Shown here: positions 1-8,563 of the stretch, piece by piece
Layout: each line of letters begins with the position of its first letter
How positions within the stretch are numbered: the stretch's first letter is position 1
NCBI RefSeq assembly: GCF_900114035.1
Contig: NZ_FORP01000004.1
Coordinates: 304,400 to 368,399 of the forward strand
Direction of reading: 5' to 3'
Origin: Amycolatopsis sacchari
GTDB lineage: Bacteria; Actinomycetota; Actinomycetes; Mycobacteriales; Pseudonocardiaceae
Length of the DNA stretch: 64,000 nt
Notes under the pieces: generated by a model
The model's input: only the letters and a program-made list of their open reading frames with translations
Database searches by the model: none
What the model was told of the DNA's origin: nothing
Made by a program: the position numbers and the translations under genes

Positions 1-435
1 CGCGAAGACGAAGCCGAACTTCGCGGTCTCGGCGGCGATGCGGATGTCCATCGGCAGGGTCATGGTCACGCCGACACCGACCGCCGGGCCGTTGAACGCG
101 CCGATGACGATCTTGCGGCTGGCCGCGATCCGCAGCGAGACCGCGCCACCGGCGTCCCGCGGCACGCCGTCGACCTCGCCGAACCCCTCGACGTCGCCGT
201 GCGCGTCCTTGTCGAAGGTGCTCGCGCCGCGTTCGAGGTCCGCGCCCGCGCAGAACCCGCGCCCGGCGCCGGTGACGATCACCACGCGCACGGAGTCGTC
301 GGCGTCGGCCTCGTCGAACGCGGCGATCAGCTGGTGCGCCATCTCGAGCGTGAACGCGTTCAGCCGCTCCGGCCGGTTCAGCGTGATGGTGGCGATCGCG
401 TCCGCGACCTCGTAGCCGATCTCGTCGTAGATCAC
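1..435 (-). CDS. Enoyl-CoA hydratase/isomerase (crotonase) family, partial
   Basis: Reading leftward, the first 145 residues of a crotonase-fold protein are visible and the C-terminus runs off the window. The N-terminal half shows the family landmarks in order: a TITLNRPERLNAF segment, then TGAGRGFCAGADL, which is the first oxyanion-hole and CoA-binding stretch, then IVIGAFNGPAVGVGVTM, which supplies the second oxyanion backbone NH. The most plausible start is a GTG at 433-435 (MIYDEIGYEV), because no better in-frame start lies just upstream. Members hydrate or isomerise acyl-CoA thioesters in the cytoplasm. The substrate cannot be told from half a protein. It is transcribed away from the MFS gene at 630. 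Confidence 0.9.
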   Translation of the reverse strand, partial: MIYDEIGYEVADAIATITLNRPERLNAFTLEMAHQLIAAFDEADADDSVRVVIVTGAGRGFCAGADLERGASTFDKDAHGDVEGFGEVDGVPRDAGGAVSLRIAASRKIVIGAFNGPAVGVGVTMTLPMDIRIAAETAKFGFVFA

Positions 436-629
436 CGCACCGAGAGTGCGGCAGCGCGGGGGAACCGTCAACAACCGGGCCGCCGAGAAGCGTTACCGGG
501 AAACGATGTTGCCATGCCCACACCCCGCGTCGCTACAAAACGTCGAGATCGAGGTTTACTTTGGGTCACGGTGGGCAGGGGTGCCCGCCGCGTTCTTGTT
601 CGTTCTTCTCTTCTCTCAAGGAGTTCCCG

Positions 630-1874
630 TTGCGGCGAACTGTGCCGCCGATGCTCCGTGCGCTCGGAAACCACAACTACCGGCTGTGGGCTCTGGCCGA
701 CGTCGTGTCGGTGACCGGCGGCTGGATGCAGGTACTCGGCCTGAACTGGGTGGTACTCGCCCGCACCGGCTCGGCGACCGCCGTCGGGTTCTCGGTGCTG
801 ATCAGCACGCTGCCCGCGTTGCTGCTGGGCCCGTGGGCCGGGGCGCTCGCCGACCGGTTCCCGCCCCGCCGGCTCATCGTCGCGGGTGAGGTTGCGCACC
901 TGGTCATCGCGCTGCTGCTGGCTTTCCTGGTCTGGCGGGAGCTGCCGCTGACCCCGATCTACGCCCTCACCGCCGCGGGCGGGCTCGTCAGCACGCTGGA
1001 AGGGCCCGCGCTGGGCCGGTTCGCCGGACAGGTCGTGCCCCGCGACGACCTGGGCAACGCGCTCGCCCTCGGCTCGCTCAGCAACGCCATCGGCCGGGTG
1101 CTGGGCATGAGCCTGGCGGGCGCGCTCGCCGCGACCGTCGGGGACGCGCCGCTGTTCCTGATCAACGCCGCGAGTTTCCTGTTCGTGCTGGGCACACTGG
1201 CCGTGATGCGGCCGGGCGAGTTCCACCCGCTCGCGGTGAGCCCGCCGGAGGAGGCGGGGGTGCGCGCGGGACTGGTGTACCTGCGGGGGCACCGGGTGCT
1301 GCTGGTGTTGTTCGCGCTGGGTTTCGTGCTGTCCGCGCTGGGCCGCAACTACCAGGTGACGATGGCCGCGATGACCGAGGGCCCGCTGCACGCCGGTGCC
1401 GGCGGGTACGGCGCGCTGTCGACGGTGTTCGCGGTGGGGACGGTGCTCGGCGGGGTGCTCGCGGCGCGGGTGCGGGAGCTGACGGTGCCGTTGCTGCTGG
1501 CGGCGGGTGCGGTCACGAGCGTGCTGCAGGCGGTGAGCGGGTACGCGCCGGGGCTGCTCGGGTTCGCGGTGGTGATCCTGCCGATCGCGGCGGGTGCCGT
1601 GGTGATCGACACCGCGAAGAGCACGCGGCTGCAGCTGGACGCGGCGGAGGGCATGCGCGGCCGGGTACTGGCGGTGCACGGGACGATCGCCGCCGGGGCG
1701 GGCGCCGTGGGCGCGCCGCTGCTGGGGTGGCTGTGCGAAAGCCTGGGTCCGCGGGAGGCGCTGCTGGTGGCGGGCTTGGTGACGCTGGCGGTCACCGCCG
1801 TGGCGGCGGCGGCCCTGCGCAAGCCGCGCGTCGCGGAGATCCCGGTGCCGGAACCCGCGCTGGCGACGGTCTGA
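630..1874 (+). CDS. MFS transporter, EntS/MFS_3-like exporter
   Basis: A 414-residue integral membrane protein with about 12 hydrophobic segments. It opens with LRALGNHNYRLWALADVVS, the usual start of the EntS-like (MFS_3) exporters, and has the short Arg-rich loop ALADRFPPRR between helices 2 and 3. I chose the TTG at 630-632 over the longer frame because AAGGAG lies at 618-623 with ideal spacing and the residues before it look non-coding. Family members export siderophores or drugs by proton antiport. Nothing nearby shows a siderophore locus, so the substrate is unknown. It ends just before the repeat array at 1875 and faces the membrane-protein gene at 2280. Confidence 0.88.
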   Translation: MRRTVPPMLRALGNHNYRLWALADVVSVTGGWMQVLGLNWVVLARTGSATAVGFSVLISTLPALLLGPWAGALADRFPPRRLIVAGEVAHLVIALLLAFLVWRELPLTPIYALTAAGGLVSTLEGPALGRFAGQVVPRDDLGNALALGSLSNAIGRVLGMSLAGALAATVGDAPLFLINAASFLFVLGTLAVMRPGEFHPLAVSPPEEAGVRAGLVYLRGHRVLLVLFALGFVLSALGRNYQVTMAAMTEGPLHAGAGGYGALSTVFAVGTVLGGVLAARVRELTVPLLLAAGAVTSVLQAVSGYAPGLLGFAVVILPIAAGAVVIDTAKSTRLQLDAAEGMRGRVLAVHGTIAAGAGAVGAPLLGWLCESLGPREALLVAGLVTLAVTAVAAAALRKPRVAEIPVPEPALATV

Positions 1875-2279
1875 CGGGCGGAGCAGGGGCCTGGGCGGCG
1901 AGGCCGCCAGCGCGGGCGGGTTTCCGCCGCGCGGCTGGCGGGGAGACGCCCGGGCGGCGACGCGGCCAGCGCGGGGGGCCACCCCGCGACAGGCGGCAAG
2001 AAGCCTCGGGCGGCAACGCGGCCAGCGAACGCGGCCACCTCCGCCGCGCGGCTGGCGGGGAGAAGCCCAGGCGGCGGCGCGGCCAGCGCGGGCGAGTTTC
2101 CGCCGCGCGACAGGAGACACAAGGCCCGGGCGGCAACGCGGCCACCTCCACCCCGCGGCAGACGGTGAGAAGCCCGGGCGGCAAGGCCGCCAGCGCGGGC
2201 GGGTTTCCGCCGCGCGACAGGCGAAACAAGCCCCAAGCGGCAAACGCCGCCATCACACTCGGCCACCCCCAGCGCGGCC
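1875..2279. repeat. Degenerate tandem repeat array A in a convergent intergenic region
   Basis: About seven imperfect units of 48-61 bp follow one another. The GGGCGGC core occurs at about 1893, 1952, 2008, 2069 (as AGGCGGC), 2128, 2176 and 2235 (as AAGCGGC). Each unit also contains a CGGCCAGCG-type stretch and TTTCCGCCGCGCG or a variant. On the minus strand, units spell phrases such as LSRGGNPPALAALPPG, which resembles the C-terminal LYRLSRSGG of the gene that stops at 2280. The array fills the space between two converging genes. I see no gene in it. Long open frames here are by-products of the repeat composition. Confidence 0.75.
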
Positions 2280-3904
2280 TCAACCGCCGCTGCGCGACAA
2301 CCGGTACAACCCCCCGGACTGCACAGCGAGCACGGTGAGATCCGCCGCACCCGGGGCCGCCACCGCGCGCCAGCCCGGTTGTGGCGTGTCCGCGCGGGAC
2401 AGGTGCGAAACCCCGCCCCCGACCACCGCCCCCGTACCGTCCACGACCAGGACGCACTCCGGGGCCTGCCCACCGACGACCGCCCACCCCGACAACACGG
2501 CGTCCCCCGTCACGGCCGGGCTGTCGATCACGCCCTTGCTCGGCCCCGCGTCCGCCGGGCCCGGCAACGCCGTCACCCGCGACAGGTCCACTCGCGACCC
2601 CAGCTCGTACGGTGCGCAGCCCAGCGTGAAAGCGTCGTTGAACGGGAACGCTCCCAGCGCCCGCGCCGCCGGCACCACCGACGGCTCGATGCTCAGCGCC
2701 GCCATCGCCTGGGGCGCCTCCACCCGCAACGCCACCGCCGCCACCTCCAGCGGCGCGTACGCCGCCCGCGCCTGGTCCTGCTTCCCGCCACCGATCGCGT
2801 GCGTCACCAGGCCCAGCGTCACCACCCCGGTCAGACCACCCGCGACGACAACCCCGGCCGCACATACACCACCAGCACCAGCAACGCACTCGTCGCCAGC
2901 GCCGCCGCCAGCCCGTACCGGCCCAGCAACCCCACATTCCCGACCGCCGTCGTGGTCCGGCCCAGCGCCAGCAAACCCGCCACCAGCACCGCATACCCGG
3001 CCAGCCCGACCCAGCCCGCCACGGCCGCGTCCCGCCCCACCCGGGACACCAGCACCACCAGCGCCGCCACCGTCACCCCGCCCGCGATCACCGCCACCAC
3101 CGGCACATCCGCCGACCACAACCCGCCCAGCGCCGCCGCGAACACCGACAACCGCCGGTCCGGATCCACCGCCGTCGTCGCCAGCGACTGCGGCCCCGCC
3201 GGCTTCGTCACCCACCACACCGCGACCACCACGACCCCGGCCACCACCGGCGTCAGCCACCGCCACCGCCGCTCACCCCGCGCCGCGCTCGTCAACGCCA
3301 CGGCGAACCACACCGGCAACCCCGCCCCGAAACACAGGCACGCCACCACCGCCGCACCCCACGACCACCACACCCGGCCCCGGTGCGCACACCACACCGC
3401 CACCACCGCACACGTCACCGCCGGCACCCAGCTGATCCCGTTCGTGGCCTGCAACCACAACTCCGCCAGGTGCGACGAACACACCAGGAACGCGAACCCC
3501 GCCGTCAGCGCCGCCTTCACCAGCGGTGAGAACGTCCCCGGCAGCATCGCCCGCAACACGACCACCACGACCGCCAGCAACAGCACCGCCAGCACGGTCA
3601 GCACCCGGTTGTCCCCGCCCAGCCACGCCGCGTCCGCCCAGAACAGCAACGACGGCACCACGAACGGCTGGTCCAGGTGGTAGGTCAGCACCTGACCCCA
3701 CTGCAACGACCCGTCATCGGCCGTCACCTTCGCCAGCACGTGCCAGTAATCCAGCAGCACGTGCGCCCGCGAAGTCCGCGCCGCCGTCCACAACGCCAGG
3801 ACCACCGGCACGACCGCCAACGCGGTCAGCACCACCACACCGACGCGAGGACGAGACCCGCCCCGCGGCTCGACCCGTTCCCCCACCGCCAACGACGCCG
3901 TCAT
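2280..3904 (-). pseudogene. Polytopic membrane protein with an apparent frameshift
   Basis: The first frame runs from an ATG at 3904 (MTASLAVGERVEP) for 357 residues through about nine hydrophobic segments and stops at 2831-2833. Another frame then continues the same kind of protein: a last membrane helix (VVVAGGLTGVVTLGLVTH) and an exported domain of about 160 residues ending at 2280. Adding one base in the C-run at 2852-2855 would join the two as YVRPGVVVAGGLTGVV. Possible explanations are a sequencing error, a recent null mutation or programmed frameshifting. I do not recognise the family. The topology suggests a cell-envelope protein, perhaps glycosyltransferase-like, but that is only a guess. 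Confidence 0.7.
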
Positions 3905-3969
3905 CCCAGCCCCTCGTCCACAGCCGCCGGCGCGGCGACAACGAGCGGATGCTACGGCTGCCAGGGCAG

Positions 3970-5325
3970 TCAGACCTCGGCGGCCTTCGGTGCCGTGGCC
4001 GGCTTCAGCGTGGCCTGCCGCGTGCGCGGGCCGAAGATCGCCAGCACCACGGCGCCGACCGTCCACGTGCCCGCGATGAAGAAGAACACGCTCTGGTACC
4101 CGCTGCCGTTGTACAGCGCGGCGACGATCAGCGGCCCGGCCGCGTTCGACAAGCGGCCGAGGCCGTAGGACACGCCGGTGCCCAGCGACCGGCCACGGGT
4201 GTCGAACAGCTCGGGCGAGTAGGCGTAGCCGAGCGCCGTGTACCCGCGCTCGAACAGGTTCACCAGGAAGCCGAACACCACGATCAGGATCGGGTCGAAC
4301 GTCAGGCCGTAGAACAACCCGCACACCGCGATCACCACGCCGAACGCGACAAGGCACCACTTGCGCTCGAAGCGGTCGGTGACCAGCGCCGCCAGGTACG
4401 ACCCCAGTGGCGCGCCGACCGTGGTGAGCGCGACGTAGAACACGGACTTCTCGACGCTGAAGCCCTCCTTGGCGAGCAGCGTCGGCGCCCACGTCGAGTA
4501 CCCGAAGAACCCGATCGTCTGCGTCACCCACACGACGGTGAGCAGCAGCGTGGGGAACAGGTACTTCTTCTGCAGCAGCATCCGCAGCGGGGCCTTGCCC
4601 GCCGGCGCCTCCTGGACCGGCGGCGCGGGCTCGGGCAGCGGTCCCTTCTCGGCGGCGACCTGCGCCTCGATCTCCCGCAGCACCGCGTCGGCCTTGTCGT
4701 GCTCGCCCCGGCTTTCGTACCAGCGCGGCGATTCCTTCAGCTGCCGCGTGAACAGCACCAGCAGCACGCCCAGCGCGCCCCACAGGTAGACCAGCCGCCA
4801 CGTCCAGTCGTTGATGCCGACGACCGCGCTCGCGATGAGGTTCGTGACGGGCGTGCCGCAGATGCCGATCACGATCGCGTAGGCCTGGTACTTGCCGCGG
4901 CTGGCGGCCGGGTACAGCTCGTTGACGTAGATCACCGCCACGACGGTCATCGCCGACAGCCCGGCCGAGGTCAGGACGCGGAACACGCCCAGCGACACGA
5001 TGTCCCACGAGAACACCGCCGCGAACGAGAAGAACCCGAACCACACCGTCGTCAGCAGCAGCGCGCGTTTGCGCCCCCACCGGTCGGCGATCGTGCTCGC
5101 GACGATCGAGCCGAGGAACATCCCGACGAACGACAGCGAGGTCACGTACGCGACCTGGTTGACGGTCACGCCCCACAGCTTGATCAGCTTGGGCGAGGTG
5201 GTGGCGAAGCTGTTGATGTCCGCGAACTCGAAGAAGTAGGCGAACGCCACGGCCAGCAGGGTGAGCTTGTGGAACCGCGCGATCGGCAGCCGGTTGAGCC
5301 GGTTGAGCGCGTTGGCGTGCTGCAT
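3970..5325 (-). CDS. MFS transporter of the aromatic acid/sugar-porter type
   Basis: A 451-residue MFS permease. It carries the helix 2-3 motif ADRWGRKR near residue 82 and a second copy-like loop TDRFERKW near residue 325, with a charged central loop (ESPRWYESRGEHDKADAVLREI) between the two six-helix halves. The start is the ATG at 5325. The gene lies about 30 bp downstream of ligI and points the same way, so it is probably the third gene of the ligJ-ligI transcript. From this context I infer that it imports an aromatic acid or pathway intermediate, for example protocatechuate, gallate or a dicarboxylate. Family similarity alone would not settle the substrate. Confidence 0.88.
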   Translation of the reverse strand: MQHANALNRLNRLPIARFHKLTLLAVAFAYFFEFADINSFATTSPKLIKLWGVTVNQVAYVTSLSFVGMFLGSIVASTIADRWGRKRALLLTTVWFGFFSFAAVFSWDIVSLGVFRVLTSAGLSAMTVVAVIYVNELYPAASRGKYQAYAIVIGICGTPVTNLIASAVVGINDWTWRLVYLWGALGVLLVLFTRQLKESPRWYESRGEHDKADAVLREIEAQVAAEKGPLPEPAPPVQEAPAGKAPLRMLLQKKYLFPTLLLTVVWVTQTIGFFGYSTWAPTLLAKEGFSVEKSVFYVALTTVGAPLGSYLAALVTDRFERKWCLVAFGVVIAVCGLFYGLTFDPILIVVFGFLVNLFERGYTALGYAYSPELFDTRGRSLGTGVSYGLGRLSNAAGPLIVAALYNGSGYQSVFFFIAGTWTVGAVVLAIFGPRTRQATLKPATAPKAAEV

Positions 5326-5356
5326 TGCATGCCCTTCGGGGGAGGGAGGAGGGGCC

Positions 5357-6271
5357 TCAGGCGGTTTCGCCGGGCCAGTACAGGCGCATCGGGTTGCCGA
5401 CGAGCAGCTTGTGCCGCTCCTCGGCCGTGGTCGCGATCGTCGGCACGTAGTCGACGAGGAGCCCGTCGTCGGGCATGTGGTTCTTCAGGTTCGGGTGCGG
5501 CCAGTCGGTGCCCCACAGGACGCGGTCTCCGAACTCGGCCACGACGCGCCGCGCGAACGGCACGACGTCGGTGTAGGCGTGGCGCTGCCCGTCGAGCGCG
5601 GCGGGCCCGGTGACGGTGAGCCGTTCGGGGCAGCTCACCTTCACCCACACGTCGTTGCTGCCGACGAACCGCAGGAAGCCGCTGAACTCCGGTCCGCCAA
5701 CGGGTTTCGTGACGTCCGGCCGTCCCATGTGGTCGATCACCAGCGGGGTGGGCAGGCTGCTGAAGAAGCCTTCCAGCTCGGGCAGGTCGGCGGCCTCGAA
5801 GTAGAGCACGATGTGCCAGCCCAGCGGCGCGACCTTCGCCGCGATCGTGGTCAGGTCCTCCTTCGGCGAGGCCTCCACGAGTCGCTTCACGAAGTTGAAC
5901 CGCACCCCGCGCACGCCCGCCGCGTCGAGCCTGCGCAGCTCGGCCTCGCTGACGTCGGGGCGGACCGTGGCGATCCCGCGGGCGCGGTTCCCCGCGGCCC
6001 GCACGGCGTCGAGCATCGCGGAGTTGTCCGCGCCGTGGCAGGTGGCCTGCACGATCACGGTCCGGCTGATGCCGAGGTGGTCGCGCAGCGCGAACAGCTG
6101 GTCCTTGCTCGCGTCGCAGGGCGTGTACTTGCGTTCCGGCGCGAACGGGAACTCCGCCTGGGGACCGAAAACGTGGCAGTGCGCGTCGACGGTCCCCGGC
6201 GGCAGCGCGAACGACGGCTTGGACGGGTTGGCGTACCAGTCCAGCCAGCCGGGAGTCTTGGGTGCGGTCAC
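5357..6271 (-). CDS. ligI: 2-pyrone-4,6-dicarboxylate lactonase-like amidohydrolase
   Basis: A 304-residue amidohydrolase_2 protein. The HCH pair near residues 31-33 sits in DAHCHVFGPQAEFPFAPERKY, a stretch typical of LigI. Downstream are IDHMGRPD and LWGTDWPHPN, holding the conserved His and the catalytic Asp. LigI hydrolyses the lactone 2-pyrone-4,6-dicarboxylate to 4-oxalomesaconate in protocatechuate 4,5-cleavage and gallate or syringate catabolism. Its ATG overlaps the stop of ligJ in an ATGA, so the two are translationally coupled. ligJ acts on the product of LigI, which supports the assignment. A related lactonase acting on another substrate remains possible. Confidence 0.85.
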   Translation of the reverse strand: MTAPKTPGWLDWYANPSKPSFALPPGTVDAHCHVFGPQAEFPFAPERKYTPCDASKDQLFALRDHLGISRTVIVQATCHGADNSAMLDAVRAAGNRARGIATVRPDVSEAELRRLDAAGVRGVRFNFVKRLVEASPKEDLTTIAAKVAPLGWHIVLYFEAADLPELEGFFSSLPTPLVIDHMGRPDVTKPVGGPEFSGFLRFVGSNDVWVKVSCPERLTVTGPAALDGQRHAYTDVVPFARRVVAEFGDRVLWGTDWPHPNLKNHMPDDGLLVDYVPTIATTAEERHKLLVGNPMRLYWPGETA

Positions 6272-7299
6272 CGGCCTTGTTCCTTCAGCAGGGCGTCCAG
6301 ACGCGGGTACACGGTGCGGGCGTTGGTTTCCCGGATCGCGGCCCAGTCATCCGCGGTCAGTTTCGGCGAGGCCTCGGCGTAGCGGCGGGTGTCGTCGAAG
6401 TAGTGCCCGGTCCGGGGGTCGACGCTGCGGACCGCGCCGATCATCTCGGAGGCGAACAGGATGTTGCGGGCCGGGATGACGTCGAACAGCAGGTCCGAAC
6501 CGGGCTGGTGGTAGACGCAGGTGTCGAAGAAGACGTTGTTCAGCACGTGCTCCTCCAGCTCGGGCTTGCCCAGCGCCATCGCCAGCCCGCGGAAGCGGCC
6601 CCAGTGGTAGGGCACCGCGCCGCCGCCGTGCGGGATGATCAGCTTCAGCGTCGGGAAGTCCGCGAACAGGTCGCCCTGCACGAGCTGCATGAACGCGGTG
6701 GTGTCGGCGTTGAGGTAGTGCGCGCCCGTGGTGTGGAAGGCGGGGTTGACGCTCGTGCTGACGTGCACCATCGCGGGCACGTCGTACTCGACCATCTTCT
6801 CGTAGATGGGGTACCAGTGGCGGTCGGTCAGCGGCGGTGAAGTCCAGTGCCCGCCGGACGGGTCGGGGTTGAGGTTGAGCGCGACGGCGCCGTACTCCTC
6901 CACGCAGCGGGTCAGTTCGGGGATGCACGTGGCGGGGTCGACGCCGGGTGACTGCGGGAGCATCGCGGCGGGCACGAAGCGCTCGGGGTACAGCTTGCTG
7001 ATGCGGTAGCACAGCTCGTTGCAGATCGAGGCCCACTCGGCGGAGGTCTCGAAGCCGCCGATGTGGTGCGCCATGAACGAGGCCCGCGGCGAGAAGATCG
7101 TGACGTCGATGCCCCGCTCGTCCATCAGCCGCAGCTGGTTGGCTTCGATGGTCTCGCGCAGCTCGTCGTCGCTGATCCGCAGGTCCGCGCGCACGGGCGC
7201 GGCGGTGCCGGGGTCGGACAGCGCGGCGACCTGCTGCTTGCGCCACGCCTCGAGCGCGGGCGGGGCGGTCGTGTAGTGGCCGTGACAGTCGATGATCAA
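6268..7299 (-). CDS. ligJ: 4-oxalomesaconate hydratase-like amidohydrolase
   Basis: A 343-residue amidohydrolase_2 protein that starts MIIDCHGHYTTAPPALEAWR, very like LigJ of the 4,5-cleavage pathway. The metal-binding CHGH is at the N-terminus. Further on are MVHVSTSVNPAFHTTGAHY, IIPHGGGAVPYHWGR and LFASEMIGAVRSVDP. The last contains the Glu that, as I recall for the family, acts in place of the usual amidohydrolase base. LigJ adds water to 4-oxalomesaconate to give 4-carboxy-4-hydroxy-2-oxoadipate. It is the first gene of the leftward operon, about 57 bp after a predicted transcription start. Neither the 4,5-dioxygenase (LigAB) nor the aldolase (LigK) is in the window. Confidence 0.88.
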   Translation of the reverse strand: MIIDCHGHYTTAPPALEAWRKQQVAALSDPGTAAPVRADLRISDDELRETIEANQLRLMDERGIDVTIFSPRASFMAHHIGGFETSAEWASICNELCYRISKLYPERFVPAAMLPQSPGVDPATCIPELTRCVEEYGAVALNLNPDPSGGHWTSPPLTDRHWYPIYEKMVEYDVPAMVHVSTSVNPAFHTTGAHYLNADTTAFMQLVQGDLFADFPTLKLIIPHGGGAVPYHWGRFRGLAMALGKPELEEHVLNNVFFDTCVYHQPGSDLLFDVIPARNILFASEMIGAVRSVDPRTGHYFDDTRRYAEASPKLTADDWAAIRETNARTVYPRLDALLKEQGR

Positions 7300-7362
7300 G
7301 GCTTTTCCTCTTCGCGTGCGGACGGGTGGCAGCTCCGGTGCTCCTTCAGCCGCTCGGTCAGC

Positions 7363-7391
7363 ACCCTAATCGTCAATGAAATTGTTGACAA
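7363..7391 (-). promoter_or_regulatory. Predicted promoter of the ligJ-ligI-MFS operon
   Basis: Reading leftward, TTGTCA (7386-7391) and TAGGGT (7363-7368) are separated by 17 bp, a near-consensus housekeeping promoter. The start of ligJ is 64 bp further on. The operator-like repeat at 7371-7392 overlaps the spacer and -35 box, which suggests repression. Confidence 0.55.
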
Positions 7392-7392
7392 T
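7371..7392. promoter_or_regulatory. Candidate GntR-like operator upstream of ligJ
   Basis: This AT-rich island contains ATTGT-TG-ACAAT (7381-7392), an interrupted palindrome of the kind bound by FadR/GntR proteins, plus an outer GTCAA-N8-TTGAC repeat. It overlaps the predicted ligJ promoter. No GntR gene lies next to it, so the regulator may be encoded elsewhere. The rest of 7393-7616 shows no feature I can support. Confidence 0.5.
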
Positions 7393-7616
7393 ATGTACGA
7401 CGAAAGTAGCAGGCTGGCGGACGATGCGAGCAGCTCGTGGAGCTGGGCTGCAGGCGGGATGGAGGCCCGCACCGGGCCCCTCGTGCAGTTGCAGGCGTTC
7501 GCCGCGTGCGGCGGCCCCGAGGTGCGCGACGGTGGACGTTCCTCGCCTAGGCATGCTGCTCAACCCGGATCCACAGTGGACTGGTCGACCTCACCGAGGA
7601 GAACAACCGGTGAGCC

Positions 7617-7751
7617 GTGGCGCGGGGCTGGTGGCGGCGCTGCCGCACCGTCGTGCCGGGGCCGTTCGCGGTGCTGCTCGCCGTCGTCGCCACCGCGGTG
7701 GCCTTGCGGGTTAAAGTGGCGCAAACGAGCGACGCGGGGGAACGGGCATGA
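7617..7751 (+). CDS. Possible small membrane protein, 44 residues
   Basis: A short frame starts at GTG 7617 and reads a basic N-terminus (MARGWWRRCRTVV) followed by one hydrophobic helix (FAVLLAVVATAVAL) and a polar tail. Its TGA overlaps the ATG of the MBL-fold gene in an ATGA, the coupling used throughout this window. GAGGAG lies at about 7596-7602, rather far upstream. The positive-inside single-pass layout and the stop-start overlap argue that it is real. The poor RBS spacing and small size argue against. I do not recognise a family. Confidence 0.35.
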   Translation: MARGWWRRCRTVVPGPFAVLLAVVATAVALRVKVAQTSDAGERA

Positions 7752-8563
7752 CCTTCTGGATCTGCGGCACCTGCGCGGTGGAGCACGCCGAGCGGATCGA
7801 CGTGTGCGCCATCTGCGCCGACGAGCGCCAGTGGGTGCCCGCCGACGGACAACACTGGACCACGCTCGAGGAACTGGCCGGGAGCGGCTACCGCACCGAG
7901 GTCGTCGAGCTGGAGCCGGACCTGTTCGGGGTGTCGAGCACACCGAAGGCGGGCATCGGGCAGCAGAGCAAGCTGGTGCGCACCCCGGCGGGCTCACTGC
8001 TGTGGGACCCGCTGGGCTACCTCGACGACGACGCCGTGCGGCGCGTGCGTGAACTGGGCGAGGTCGTGGCCATCGCGGCGAGCCACCCGCACATGTTCGG
8101 CGTGCAGGTCGAGTGGAGCAGGCGCCTGGGAGGCGTGCCGGTGCTCGTGACCGAGGCGGACGCGGAGTGGATCGCGAGGCCCGATCCGGTGATCCGGCTG
8201 TGGAAGGGCACGGAGGAGGTCGTGCCGGGCGTGACGCTGAGCCAGGTCGGCGGGCACTTCCCCGGCAGCGCGGTCGCGCACTGGGCGGCCGGGGCCGGTG
8301 GCCGGGGCGTGCTGCTGAGCGGGGACACCTTGTTCCCGAACCCCGACCGCAGCTCGGTCAGCTTCATGCGCAGCTACCCGAACCGGATCCCGTTATCCCC
8401 GGGAGTGGTCGAACGCGTGACCCGGCACGTCGAGCAGTTCGCGTTCGACCGCGTCTACGGCAACTTCGAGAACCGCATCGACGCGGACGCGCGTGCCGTC
8501 GTCCGGCGCTCCGCGGACCGCCACATAGCCTGGACCCGCGGGGACTTCGATCACCTGACCTGA
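7748..8563 (+). CDS. MBL-fold metallohydrolase with N-terminal zinc-knuckle
   Basis: A 271-residue protein. Residues 6-23 hold two CxxC pairs (CGTC and CAIC), likely a small zinc knuckle. The remainder resembles the metallo-beta-lactamase fold: ASHPHMFG in place of the classical HxHxDH, GGHFPGS with a metal-binding His, and LLSGDTLF with the bridging Asp. Because the first metal motif is degenerate, hydrolase activity is uncertain. The substrate is unknown. Its last 13 bases overlap the 3' end of the epoxide hydrolase gene on the other strand, so the two converge without a spacer. Confidence 0.8.
   Translation: MTFWICGTCAVEHAERIDVCAICADERQWVPADGQHWTTLEELAGSGYRTEVVELEPDLFGVSSTPKAGIGQQSKLVRTPAGSLLWDPLGYLDDDAVRRVRELGEVVAIAASHPHMFGVQVEWSRRLGGVPVLVTEADAEWIARPDPVIRLWKGTEEVVPGVTLSQVGGHFPGSAVAHWAAGAGGRGVLLSGDTLFPNPDRSSVSFMRSYPNRIPLSPGVVERVTRHVEQFAFDRVYGNFENRIDADARAVVRRSADRHIAWTRGDFDHLT

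Noticed and set aside
468..2243. Long leftward open frame (591 codons) opposite the MFS gene
   Set aside because: It is antisense to a clear membrane protein and runs into repeat array A. Its translation is Arg/Ala/Pro-rich without any domain, typical of a GC-rich shadow.
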